The notes under the pieces were generated by a model. It saw only the letters and a program-made list of their open reading frames with translations, was not told where the DNA came from and did no database searches. From NCBI GenBank assembly GCA_946902985.2, contig OX336393.1, positions 134,940,533 through 135,004,532 of the forward strand: a DNA stretch of 64,000 bases, read 5' to 3'. Every line of letters begins with the position of its first letter. The first letter of the stretch is position 1. Both the position numbers and the translations under genes were made by a program. Source of the DNA: Meconema thalassinum. Lineage: Eukaryota > Arthropoda > Insecta > Orthoptera > Tettigoniidae. Below are positions 41,879 to 53,539 of this stretch, in pieces.

Positions 41879-43108
41879 TTATTTTTTACCCCTACCCTCT
41901 TCGCTGGCGGTAGCTTTACTTCTAGTAACTCTAGCTTTCTCTAGCTCCAGTATACTGCCACCTGGAGAAGAAATGACCTCCTTCTCCACATTAAACTGCT
42001 CTGTCAAGGTTTTCTTGCCCCATAGTTCTTTTAGACTAGTAACTCGTTGTTTGACAGTCTCACCTTTCTGCAAACCACGCACTTGTCCGGTGTTCCTGGC
42101 GCTGACGTTAGTCGTTCCTGCTCGCGCCACTTCCGTGTTGGACTTGGAGGTCGATGCTCTCTGTTGAATCACCGCACTTCCCTCTGTACCGACAGCTGCT
42201 TCCACCTGGTTGCTAGGTCTGACTGTCTCCTGTTGTTGTTGCTTCTCCATATCCTGGAGTTGTGCCACTGTCCAAATCCGATCCCAGTTGTTGCCGCTAA
42301 CCACCAGTCTATTGCCTTTTACATAAGCCTTGAGACCTGACCTCCTTGCCTTCCTTAAATGAAACTGCAAGGTCCGTTGCTCGCTTGCCTCTTCTTTACT
42401 CATTTCTCTCCTTACCCATATCCTCTCCCCTTTCAGGTTCTTTGTGTTCGCCAGAATTCTGTGAGCCATCAGCGAAGAAACTAATGACACTTTCACGGGC
42501 CTCGTGCCCCTTCCCCGGCCTATCCTGGTCACATTGTCAATCTCTGAGACTCCAATGCTTATCCGCATGCCTTCACTAATCACTCGGAGAACCTTGGATG
42601 TTAGATCCTCAGTGCTTTCCTTGGCATCTTCCTTTATTTCGTAAATGAAGACGTTTTTCTTTCTCTCATCCAGCTTGGCCTTCCTTAATTCATTTACCTC
42701 CCCCTCTAATATCTTCACCTTTTCTCTTAGGTCTTTTATCTCTCTGCTATTCTCGGTCAGCCTTTCTGTCACTATTCCCATCTCTTCTCTTATACATGTC
42801 TTCATCTCCTTGAATTCCTTACATTGCTCACGAAGAATGTCCCGGATCTGGTCATTTTGTGACACTTCCTTTACAATTTCCCTTATTTTTTCCATTTCTT
42901 GCCATCCCAGCTGACCAGGCCCTGGGTTTGACTCCACTCCTCCAATTAATAGTAGCGTCGCCACAACCAGCGCTACCATCCCCATCGCCAAAACCCCCAT
43001 CTGTTCAGTGACGTTGCCCGCTATCACCTTCCCGACACCGAAATCGCACTTCACTCTAGCCTGCCAACGGCCGATGACCGCCCGGTACTGCTGAATAGCG
43101 ATTCCCAT
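41879..43108 (-). CDS. LINE ORF1 protein with N-terminal 2A-like motif
   Basis: 409 codons from ATG 43106-43108, intact. A hydrophobic stretch (about residues 38-55) runs into GGVESNPGP (56-64; 42917-42943). This matches the 2A ribosome-skipping consensus D(V/I)ExNPGP except for Gly in place of the first Asp. A long coiled coil follows (about 85-145), then an RNA-binding-like region (KNVFIYEIKED, ISIGVSEIDNVTRIGRG, RPVKVSLVSS, IWVRREMS) like other LINE ORF1 proteins that coat the RNA. The C-terminus is Gln/Thr-rich and basic. It ends at TAA 41879-41881, immediately followed in frame by ORF2. Confidence 0.88.
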   Translation of the reverse strand: MGIAIQQYRAVIGRWQARVKCDFGVGKVIAGNVTEQMGVLAMGMVALVVATLLLIGGVESNPGPGQLGWQEMEKIREIVKEVSQNDQIRDILREQCKEFKEMKTCIREEMGIVTERLTENSREIKDLREKVKILEGEVNELRKAKLDERKKNVFIYEIKEDAKESTEDLTSKVLRVISEGMRISIGVSEIDNVTRIGRGRGTRPVKVSLVSSLMAHRILANTKNLKGERIWVRREMSKEEASEQRTLQFHLRKARRSGLKAYVKGNRLVVSGNNWDRIWTVAQLQDMEKQQQQETVRPSNQVEAAVGTEGSAVIQQRASTSKSNTEVARAGTTNVSARNTGQVRGLQKGETVKQRVTSLKELWGKKTLTEQFNVEKEVISSPGGSILELEKARVTRSKATASEEGRGKK

Positions 43109-43140
43109 TCTTCCTTACACTTCACTGCACGTCTATTCAC

Positions 43141-43688
43141 CTTGCTTGCTTGGTTGAAACTGGCTTATTTAAATTGAAGTACATATATACTATTTTGGTT
43201 TAATTCTTAATTGATTTTCATTTATTGCCTGAAGATGACCTCATTGAAGGTCGAAACATGTCCTATATATAAAAATATGTATGTGTTGAGTATTGATTTG
43301 GCGTATAATTTTAAACATTTAATTAACCTAAGGTAACCATAGGCTGCATGAGTCCTGACGGATTTGCTGTTATGCGGGCTTTCTGAATTTTAAAACAGAT
43401 ATCTCACGAACCAACAGATCGGAGGAAGTCGTTCAATGGTTTGAACAAAAGTGCTTAACCCCACTGTTGAGCTCTCAACAGTCATCTTTATTTTAGTTCC
43501 ATATTTCACCACAAGATGGTATGTATTCTCTTTGTGAACTGGTATTTTATCTTTGACTTGTTTGTATTCTCTGTGTATCATTAACAATGTGCAGATGGTG
43601 TTGGTGCAGCCATCATGTCGTGTACTGTTGTGTTTGTTTCCCTGTTATTAATATGAATACATATTTGAATGAGCTGCCTTCCGTATGA
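43141..43688. other. No gene; short repeat scraps
   Basis: Spacer between two LINEs. A segment at about 43395-43450 (ATCTCACGAACCAACAGATC, GGAAGTCGTTCAATGGTTTG) resembles 57110-57165, so it belongs to a dispersed repeat. It contains the ribozyme-like motif at 43229. Confidence 0.5.
43229..43262 (+). ncRNA. Hammerhead-like core, weak
   Basis: CTGAAGA, then GACC ... GGTC as stem II, then GAAAC, ATGTC. It has the same layout, including one extra U after the CUGANGA box, as the motif at 24586. Stem I is poor. It could be only a conserved retroelement end sequence. Confidence 0.2.
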
Positions 43689-43848
43689 TTTATTTTTTTA
43701 TTTATTTATTTATTTATTTATAGGGTACAGAAAGTCCCAGTGAGCTGATAGCTCAAGGGGGGACCGCCCTTTACAAATATGGCTTAGTAACTAACTCAAT
43801 ACTAGAATATACTAAGGTGGTAGGAACATTTATTCAGTGCTTATGAGT

Positions 43849-44301
43849 TCATCTATATTCTTCAACATATTGTTTCAGGAAGTACCTGCGTGCTTCCTTT
43901 TTGAATTTGTTTAAGTTTACAATTTGTCTCAGTTTAGGAGGTAAGTTATTATAAGTTGTGCTGGCTGAATAGGAAATACTTTTAATACCATATCTAGTTG
44001 TGTTTGTTGACTCCATGTATAACTGGTTTGCTGATTTTGTGTTATGGGTATGAATGTCTTTCCTGCATTGAAGTTCAGTATTAAGACTAATAAGACCATG
44101 TTTATATCTGAACTTAGATAAAGCTTCAGAGTAGTTGAGCTGGCTTCGTAATGGCAATATGTTTGTCTCCTGAAATACTTGTACAGTCGGTTTCCTAAAA
44201 TCGTAATCATACATGATTTTAATTGCTCTTTTTTGGAGTACTTCGAGCTCATTTATTGATTCCTGTGTGCATTTACTCCATATTATGTTCATGTACATAA
44301 G
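43849..44301 (-). pseudogene. CR1-like ORF2, C-terminal part
   Basis: Reads on from the part at 53540-55908 once the LTR element is removed (SLIHSHLMYMNIIWS across the junction). Family motifs here are LEVLQKRAIKIMYD, NILPLRSQLNYSEALSKFRY and a TTYNNLPPKLRQI-like end, typical of the region after the reverse transcriptase in CR1/Jockey-like proteins. It stops at 43849. Confidence 0.88.
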
Positions 44302-44306
44302 GTGAG

Positions 44307-45884
44307 TGTCGCGCCCCCTGGGATCCGGTGGGATTTCCGTAGGCACGCGACTCTGGCAACCATTCGAAAGAATGGTCAACCAGGCGGGTAGAATACCCGG
44401 GGTGTGGATTAGGGCCTCGTGTTACAAAGGCATGGGTCTGGTTAATGCAATGAGGTGGTAGACATATACTCATAGGTTAGAAAATATGTAAATATAAAAT
44501 ATATTGAGATAATCAAGAATTGGGTACACAACAACATGTGGAAAAGAAAACACAAACAAACAAGGCATAATGACCACTCCTGACAGTAATCTAGGCCCCA
44601 CGTGGTCTTTGTGAACCCGCGGTCACGCAACGACAATCTACCGTGTTAGGGCAAAAGAAACATATTTCTTGGTGACAAGAAATACTAGCCCCAACAACAG
44701 GCTGAAGGTGAGAACACGAGCTAAAATATGAATAACTACACGCTAACCAAAAATCGAAATGCCGGGAGGCATTTTGGAGAAATCCAAGAGACGAAAGCTC
44801 TAAAATAAAATGAAACATAATGAAACAACTGCGGAAGGCAACAGAACTAAAGAAATATCAGAATTAAAATAAGGAGAGACACAAGGGCTAACCACTGGCC
44901 CCGAGCGGAAGGCTCCAATAGAACGTCTTAACATGACCGTTGCCCACATAGCGAAATTGCTGCCGGCTACCTAGCAAGAGGCAAGCCGTTGGCAATTGTA
45001 GACCACATTCAAAGACAATGTACCCATTGTCGTCCTATAATAAATTTGCCCTCCAAAATATAACATCCAACATGTAAAACCAAAACTAGACAATCAGAAC
45101 TAATGAAATAATAGCACACACGGGTTATGGATAATATCGATGTAGTTCGATTTGAAAATAACCTGTCCGAAAAGGCAAGCCGTCGCGGCCATGTGCCCAG
45201 CAATCTATTTCAGTTCAAAAATGTTTTAAATCGGCTAAGTTAATTAATCTTGAAATTTGTTGCATTTCTCACATCGACACTGTGAGTTAAGAATCACTTG
45301 TATATCTGAAGAATTCACATAGTTTATAGAATAAGATCAGACGCTTTACCTTAGTCTGTGATGTAGCCATGAAGCTTTTGAATGCCCAAGCTCCGAGAGC
45401 CCGGTCGCGAAGCAACCAGTTTGTTTCATCGTTGTAGGCGAAGTGGGGAGAGACGCTCTTACAGAGCACGCGGGTCGGTGGGCGGCAAGTGTGTCGCGCG
45501 CGCCTTGCGGAGAATTTGGGAGGTAGAACTACCAACATTAGTAGGACCCCAAAGTCACACATTGGCCTAGCCAGAAGGCAATTTCAGTTGGCAGGCCTTA
45601 ATTAAGTTTATCCACAGTGCAAGTAGATGATGTGGGAGCACACCATTGGTCCATTTGAAGTAGCCGGCCCAATAGCGCCCAAGAAGAAGGCCAGGAATTA
45701 GTCTTGCCTGGCCGGAACAGTTCACACATAGAGCCGGGACAGTTCATTCGCCGGGAAGAGGGGGTGACGGCGTCAGCGGCGGGATATTCAAATATCCCAA
45801 TCAAAGGGACACAAGGTCTCGCAGAAGGGCCGCCGGGGAGCTGCGGCAGGGGCAGAAACGTGTGCCAGTCTTTAGGGTGGCACA
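44307..45884 (-). repeat. 3' LTR of gag-only element (1578 bp)
   Basis: Uninterrupted LTR copy, TGTCGCGCCCC ... GTGGCACA on the plus strand. It shows the empty site (CACACATTGGCCTAG, near 45557) for the insertion in the other LTR. Small open frames within it are shared by both LTRs and are not convincing genes. Confidence 0.93.
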
Positions 45885-45885
45885 G

Positions 45886-45895
45886 CTTCCCCCTC
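45886..45895 (-). other. Polypurine tract
   Basis: GAGGGGGAAG on the minus strand, one base from the 3' LTR. This is the expected primer site for plus-strand DNA synthesis and supports the minus orientation. Confidence 0.7.
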
Positions 45896-48318
45896 ATAAA
45901 GCCGACAGTAGGGGTGAGCCAACAGGAAGAAGGCCCCCCTTGTAAGTTCTCTTGAGGATAGCTTGGTCCGCCAGCAGGCAAAATAAAGTTTGTTCATGCG
46001 TCACTCACTGCACCAGGAAGTCGAATCTGCAGGAAGGTAGAAGTGCCCAACTAATGATGTCGTGAAGACCCCAAGGGTTGGCAAGAAGGGACGCCAACAA
46101 CACCATATCACCATACCAGGTGATCACCATATCACCACTCCAGCATCACCATAGTACCGCTCCAGTCGTTCAGCATCCAGGTCGACATCAGGGAAGAGAT
46201 CACCATCCGCACCGACCAGCAGGCATCAGGATCACCATCAGATGGAAGAAGACGTCATGACAGCGGCCCTTGCGCAGGCCACCACCATCTCCAGATGTGA
46301 GGGGCGCAACCCTCACACTGGACCACCACTGAAACAGCCAAGGACAAGAGCAGACACAGCACGCAGAGACGCAACACAAGGTTGGGTTGGCTTCTTCACC
46401 GGCAGGGTCGAAGAATGCCACCGGCCTGAGAAAAGACCAGGCGAGAGCTTGAGCAACTTCCGTAGCACATGTTAGGACTTTTCACTGTGCGAGCAAGGAC
46501 TTGGCAATTCACTTGCCTTAGTGATACGAGATCACATTCACTTTCATAGGGGCGATGCACACACAATGCACACGCAGACTTTAGGTTTAGCAGAATTACG
46601 TTAATGTTAAATGTTTAAAATGGGAAAGAAACACTGGACAGCGTTCTTTTGAACTTGTATTAACTCCACTTCACTGGAGTTATAACTACATAGACCTGGT
46701 ACCCAACCAAAATCCTAATGCTACAATGCTATATTGAATTAATAGAAAAACTTTATACATCTTTCACTTTAGTGAGAAAATACTGAGATGGGGTCGCACG
46801 AAAGAAATCTAGGGGAACCCACGACCACAGGAATGGCTCAGCTCTCACAATACAGGGGAGACATGAAACAGTCACCTTGTCACCACACAGATCACAACTG
46901 GTGTCAACAAATTTCCAACATTTACATTTACAATTTACCTTTTACATTACATTACTTACACATCAAATGCCCTCTAGTACACGGAACGCAGGACAGGAAA
47001 CACACCTATACGGAACGCAGAGAACAGAACAGGAACACACACTTCTCTAAACCTTTACAACTTACCAACACAATGACAGGAACAGCGACTCAAAGAACAG
47101 AAAATTTACCAATTCTACCCAACAGGTCATCTCCTGTGACACCAAGGCGCCTGCGAGCAAATGCAGGGCAACCTTCATCACCTCAACAACGTAACAGGTA
47201 CAGCCACCACTTCACGATGTGCACCACGCACAAAGAACGACTCAACAGTCCTTGACAACTCTACGCTATACACAGCGCACAGACAAAATTCAACGAGGAA
47301 AGGTTCGGACACCAGGGCTGCGAGCAAATGCAGTAATCCCTGATATCCACACACACCAGAACAAGAGTACTACGACTCAGAACATACCCATGTTCACTAC
47401 AACGGTACCAAATACAGAACGATGAAATAGGCCACAAGGGGCGTAGAAAGACCTCAAGCAGGTCCCACTAACAAGAATGAAGGTTTGAGAGGAAAAATCA
47501 AAAAACCCATTATGCCTATCACTGGATGAGATTACTCCTCGGCAAAAAACTGACTCACGATGTACTTGTGGAGATATTGCACAATCACTGCAATGGAACA
47601 CGACAGAAGCATAGCTTCAACTTCACGTCTGTCGACACAGCGTCATGCCGAGACAGCACCATACACACAACTCCAAGAACATTACACGGCACCAAAATAC
47701 AATAAAAGAGATCACTGTTACCAAATCACAGCACAGGAAAATTCTACAACCCACACTACACCTCACATTCTGCGTTCTCTGCTTCCTCTGTAACGCCCCA
47801 AAAATACCACCACAAATATCTCAACAATTTGAGATAACTTGACACAAAACAACTCTACCGCAACTACCTGTAGAACCCGATGCCACCAGAACAAATCGAC
47901 TCCGTCGACAGGCACCAACTTTCAACACTAAAAACCCTGAAAATAAAATATCTATGCAACTATCTAAGACACACAACCACTACAAGTTGCTCCTGTCACA
48001 AGGTGAACTCCACCGGTTCACATGACAGAAGGGGACGTACGAGCTCGACACATGACACATAAGGATAGCACCTCCTCCTGCCGAGCGTTGACGTAAGGAA
48101 CACACAAGCCAGTGAACCAAAGAGAAAACGCCATGTCACCAGAGGACGCCGGGGTACAACTGAGACAGGCACCAACTCAAGGAAACACTAGTCAATGTCC
48201 AGGAAAAATACAATAAAAACCTAAAAAAAAGCAACAGCAACTCACACTCCGACACTGCGCTTATCTACATTACAACTGATGACACCGATAAAACATCACG
48301 ATGCCAGATCTCCGGATG
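45896..48318. other. Non-coding interior where pol would lie
   Basis: 2.4 kb, rich in CA on the plus strand, with no protease, reverse transcriptase, RNase H or integrase motif in any frame. GCGAGCAAATGCAG recurs near 47153 and 47324. The large missing pol is replaced by unrelated sequence or long leader-like DNA. Confidence 0.6.
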
Positions 48319-50677
48319 TCATTGCTGAGGAGAATTACACGTGCGGTCTGAATGACCGAAATGACCACAAGCGTTACATTTCACAGAACTACTGTTTATT
48401 CGACCTCGAGATTCTTGACGATTTGAATTTTCACCACGGTTAGTAGCTTCCGGGTGTCTGACATCACCTCGACTATTTGAAGGACCTTGGAAACGGACAT
48501 TCCTTCCAGAATTAGAATTACCAGAGTTCCTAACTTCTTCAATACGAACAGGACCACTCTGAGGCTGATTACTCGACCATCGACCTCCTGAACCTTGAGG
48601 TTTACGATTTCCCCAATTACCTTGTCTACCCTGGGAACGAGCATTGTTCCAACGATTAGAAGAACCTTGCGGTTTGTATGAATTAAATCGGGCGAGACCC
48701 TAAGCATAAAAATGAACGATAGTCTGGCGTCACACCATTCAAAATGTGTTCCACCATCTCTTGCTCGGTGAAGTTAACAGAAAACATCTTATCTAGCTTT
48801 AACATATCTTGCATGTACGCATCCAACGATTCACCATACTTCTGTACACGATACAAATGACGTTGAATTACAGTACCCATCTTTCTATACGGAATGAAAT
48901 TTGACATTACTTGCTCACAGAACACTTCGATACCTGTGTTACGGGACATAGCCTCGACAACCATACTTCTCATCATACCAGAAGTGAACGGGAACATAAG
49001 TTGGTACACCTGAGTGTAACTCACACCAAATACAGCAGCAATACTCATAAATTTCCACCAACTCCCGCAGAAAATGAATAATACCATCAGTGGTATCAGT
49101 ATTCATGTGCTTCAACTTAGCTACACAATCAGATAACGGGTGGGCGAGATTCCCAAAATTACGGTTAGAAAAAACTGAATGACTAGAACCTGGACCTCTC
49201 TGTTCACCACGAACAGGTCCACTATCATCACTCGGGCTATTGAAATCCCAACCTTGAGGTTCTACACGAGAAGAAACTCTGTTCTTGTTGCACCAAACTT
49301 TATCTTTAGGCCAACGGAAATTAAGAGGTTTAATACCTAACGAAGGAGGGTAGTTACTACTAGAAACGTCTTGAGGAGCACTTCGTCTCGGAGTAGGATA
49401 CATGCTCCGACTACGGAGATTTACTTCTTGAACACCCCTCGTACTGGGCGTCAGAACAGAACAAGTAGGACGAGAAAAGGCACTAGAATAAGAATACGTT
49501 ACTCCGCCATTGGAGTTACTTGTGGTGTACACAGGAGTTGTGCTACACACGGAACGAGGCATTTCAGTTGACATGAACAACTCTCTAGCACTCGGTTGCA
49601 AAATTTCGGAAACGGAAGAATTACAATTTACATCACCATTAGAATTGTTTACAGCAGAAACAGAATGAACGGACACTGGTACATGAAAACTAGAATCAGT
49701 ACCCAAATTATTCATCCATGAAGCGTTTGACACTTCAACCAAATTCGCGTCGGCGATAATCTTTGGTTAAAATTTAACCGGTTAAACTCAGTCGCTAAAA
49801 CACTATCGACTGGTTGCCTCTCAGTGACCTGGAGGTATTGCGTAGACAAGTTAACAACACTTGCGTTACCACCAGCATCGACACTGCTGGCTGGCACCTC
49901 TGATCTAGTACGGGACCTGGCTGCGGAAGCGATATCCCGGTACACTTTCGACAAAATTCTCACAGAAGGAGGAGAATAATAAGATCCAGGATTTACTTCA
50001 GCAAAAGAAACTACTGGCAACTCACTACTACTATCTACTGTAACACTATTGTTAGTAGAAACCGGAAAGACATTGTTGCGATCAACAGATTGAAACATAC
50101 TAGCATTATCGGAACCTTCCCAACTCAACCGAACTGCATTTAACAGATTGGCAGCACATGTCGGAACATAAGGCTGCTTATTTCCTTCACTGATAGGAAA
50201 GACTATTTCATCACTCTCTGCACTGACTGCGCGGAGTGCCTCTACACCACCATGACCACTAGAATTTTCATCGAAAACTCTATTTGCACATTCGGCTATC
50301 ATGCGCTGAATTTCAAAAATATTGGATAATTCCTCGTCAGAACGATGAGATGAAACCGATAAAACATCTTCGCAACGAGTGAACAAGTACTGCAGACGAT
50401 CACGTAACCTTTTATATTGGGCAGATGTACCATAATCATCAAGCAAAAACAAATTAATGAGATTAGCACAAACTTCTACTTTATGGAAAATCTGTGACTC
50501 ACCAATTGTAAATTCTGCTTCGGACAGCACAGGCAACAATACAGGATCCTTAAGGGCAGGCTTCAGAACTGCTCGAGCCACCTCCGTGCTCGCGGGAACC
50601 TCCAAACTTCTGTTCTCCAATTCATATTGGATTTCTTCATGATCCAAATACTTTGGATCTGGTACGTGGCGCTCCAT
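48319..50677 (-). pseudogene. Gag polyprotein of LTR element, frameshifted
   Basis: An ATG at 50677 opens the first frame (MERHVPDPKYLDHEEIQYEL, coil-like CANLINLFLLDDYG). A shift in the 49712-49742 overlap leads to a Ser-rich middle and the start of the capsid-like domain (LNFRWPKDKVW, HMNTDTTDGIIHFLRELVE). A second shift near 49050 leads to VEAMSRNTGIEVFCEQVMSN and RKMGTVIQRHLYRVQKYGES, a retrotransposon-gag pattern. A third near 48700 leads to an Arg/Gly/Asn/Gln-rich tail and one zinc knuckle (CNACGHFGHSDRTC), with TGA at 48319-48321. Gag forms the particle and packages RNA. The first shift, in a short overlap, could be programmed; the others look like damage. Confidence 0.8.
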
Positions 50678-50957
50678 GACAGTAGCATGAAAGGAAAAAC
50701 CAAAAATGTCAAACAGTTGAATTTTACAACACCTTACGTCTAACGGTTTAATTTTCCACAAGACTTTAATTCAAATTGTTACTTATTTGCCCATGGTAGG
50801 AAGTTATAATTACAAAAAAAAAAGGATTCCACTCCTCAGTGTTTTCATCCTGATAAATATCAGGGCAGAGTATACAATGTTGCCACGTGGCTTCCATCTA
50901 CCACCATCGGTAGCAAAACCAGACAAAATCGACAACCAACTGCTCTGCTACACTTAC

Positions 50958-53539
50958 TGTCGCACCCCCTGGGATCCGGTGGGATTTCCGTAGGCACGCA
51001 ACTCTGGCAACCATTCGAAAGAATGGTCAACCAGGCGGGTAGAATACCCGGGGTGTGGATTAGGGCCTCGTGTTACAAAGGCATGGGTCTGGTTAATGCA
51101 ATGAGGTGGTAGACATATACTCATAGGTTAGAAAATATGTAAATATAAAATATATTGAGATAATCAAGAATTGGGTACACAACAACATGTGGAAAAGAAA
51201 ACACTTACAAACAAACAAGGCATAATGACCACTCCTGACAGTAGTCTAGGCCCCACGTGGTCTTTGTGAACCCGCGGTCACGCAACCACAATCTACCATG
51301 TTAGGGCAAAAGAAACATATTTCTTGGTGGCAAGAAATACTAGCCCCAACAACAGGCTGAAGGTGAGAACACGAGCTAAAATATGAATAACTACACGCTA
51401 ACCAAAAATCGAAATGCCGGGAGGCATTTTGGAGAAATCCAAGAGACGAAAGCTCTAAAATAAAATGAAACATAATGAAACAACTGCGGAAGGCAACAGA
51501 ACTAAAGAAATATCAGAATTAAAATAAGGAGAGACAAAAGGGCTAACCACTGGCCCCGAGCGGAAGGCTCCAATAGAACGTCTTAACATGACCGTTGCCC
51601 ACATAGCGAAATTGCTGCCGGCTACCTAGCAAGAGGCAAGCCGTTGGCAATTGTAGACCACATTCAAAGACAATGTACCCATTGTCGTCCTATAATAAAT
51701 TTGCCCTCCAAAATATAACATCCAACATGTAAAACCAAAACTAGACAATCAGAACTAATGAAATAATAGCACACACGGGTTATGGATAATATCGATGTAG
51801 TTCGATTTGAAAATAACCTGTCCGAAAAGGCAAGCCGTCGCGGCCATGTGCCCAGCAATCTATTTCAGTTCAAAAATGTTTTAAATCGGCTAAGTTAATT
51901 AATCTTGAAATTTGTTGCATTTCTCACATCGACACTGTGAGTTAAGAATCACTTGTATATCTGAAGAATTCACATAGTTTATAGAATAAGATCAGACGCT
52001 TTACCTTAGTCTGTGATGTAGCCATGAAGCTTTTGAATGCCCAAGCTCCGAGAGCCCGGTCGCGAAGCAACCAGTTTGTTTCATCGTTGTAGGCGAAGTG
52101 GGGAGAGACGCTCTTACAGAGCACGCGGGTCGGTGGGTGGCAAGTGTGTCGCGCGCGCCTTGCGGAGAATTTGGGAGGTAGAACTACCAACATTAGTAGG
52201 TCCCCAAAGTCACACATTGGCCATGGAGGAAAGAAAGGAAGGAGATGCCTTCGCTGCGCTGCCTAGCGCAAGCTGTTGAAGCCAAACGGCTCGCCCACTT
52301 TGGTTGCAAGAAAATGGCTGTCCCTATGCTTAAAGCCGTAAACCACTCCAACTAGTAATGGATTTTAGTGACATAAAACTGCAATGACAAGTCAAGATTT
52401 TTCTTGGATAGGCAGAATACACTCTGTACATCACGGTACTTGGCACAAATAAGCTGCGTTATCGTTTTAAAAGCCAATTTAAATATAAATATTAGAGCAC
52501 CTTTGCGAGGCTAGTTTTGTAAGGGATACGCGGCAAAACGCAATAATACGCTGAAACACTGATTAAATTGAATACAGGTATCTGAAGATGCGAGTTATAC
52601 CAAAGAAGGAACCTCTTGGGAATTAATGATGCCGAACTACACCAAATTGAGTTTTATGTTCTTATTGGTGTAGAGGCATCAGTATTTAGGCCTAATTTCG
52701 AGCACAGCCACTTTCACTCATTGGTCGTACACATTTTAATATTCAAGAATATGAACCTCAAAATTAATAAACAGAACAATTAAAAAAATGGACGCATATT
52801 TGCACAAAAATACGGTATAGCCTAAACGTTTCGGTACCGTACGGTATTTTCTTTGTGGGGGGTAGAAACTTAACGATTAGCCTCGAATTGATTAATTACG
52901 TAGGCCTACCGTAATTATTGACCTACAGCCGTTTGATAATTTGGGATTTGCAGAGGAATGATTTTATATAGGGTAGGCCTACACATGCTGAGATTAGAAT
53001 TGAAGAGTTTTTTTTAATAACTTATCACTAATGTTATTACGTTTCCAAAGTTGCACAACCAGAGCGCGATAAAAACCAGGGCCAAAATAAGGTTTAGCCA
53101 TGCACAATGCCTCATGCAAGTCACAGAACACCGAATACGAGTTAAGGTTACGCCCACTTTGGTTGCAGCGCTCGGCTTCACGCAAACGAGCTCAGGGCAT
53201 CTCCTCTTATTCTTTCCTCCATGCACATTGGCCTAGCCAGAAGGCAATTTCAGTTGGCAGGCCTTAATTAAGTTTATCCACAGTGCAAGTAGATGATGTG
53301 GGAGCACACCATTGGTCCATTTGAAGTAGCCGGCCCAATAGCGCCCAAGAAGGAGGCCAGGAATTAGTCTTGCCTGGCCGGAACAGTTCACACATAGAGC
53401 CGGGACAGTTCATTCGCCGGGAAGAGGGGGTGACGGCGTCAGCGGCGGGACATTCAAATATCCCAAGCAAAGGGACACAAGGTCTAGCAGAAGGGCCGCG
53501 GCAGGGGCAGAAACGTGTGCCAGTCTTTAGGGTGGCACA
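50958..53539 (-). repeat. 5' LTR of gag-only element, carrying an insertion
   Basis: Matches the 3' LTR along its length but is 1 kb longer because of the TIR element at 52222-53223. It also lacks about a dozen bases present in the other LTR near 45828-45842. Confidence 0.92.
52222..53223. mobile_element. Non-autonomous TIR element, 9-bp duplication (MULE-like)
   Basis: The ends CATGGAGGAAAGAA are inverted copies that extend, with mismatches, to about 28 bp (GGAGATGCC in both). CACATTGGC is duplicated at 52213-52221 and 53224-53232, and the other LTR shows the empty site. A 9-bp duplication suits the Mutator superfamily. The 1002-bp interior has no transposase. GCCCACTTTGGTTGCA occurs near both ends in the same orientation. 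Confidence 0.82.

Larger units (their letters stand above)
38461..43140 (-). mobile_element. Two-ORF non-LTR retrotransposon (LINE) with 2A-like ORF1
   Basis: The minus-strand order is a short 5' leader, ORF1 (43108-41879), a single UAA, then ORF2 in the same frame (41878-38461) with endonuclease, reverse transcriptase and a C-terminal CCHC finger. Only one frameshift and one stop are evident in ORF2. The gene order fits the CR1/L2/Crack or I-like groups; the clade is not settled. The 3' end is placed no further than about 37946. Confidence 0.88.
44307..53539 (-). mobile_element. Gag-only LTR retrotransposon, 9.2 kb
   Basis: Two direct repeats starting TGTCGC and ending GGTGGCACA bound it. 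GTGAG is duplicated at 44302-44306 and 53540-53544. Gag and a polypurine tract show that it reads on the minus strand, so the right LTR is the 5' LTR. The interior (45885-50957) holds gag but no protease, polymerase or integrase, so it needed another element's enzymes. No clear primer-binding site was found. The LTRs are nearly identical apart from one large insertion and a short gap, so the insertion is recent. Confidence 0.92.

Noticed and set aside
45382..45570. ORFs present in both LTRs as a conserved gene
   Set aside because: They match only because the LTRs are recent duplicates; no start context or motif supports coding.
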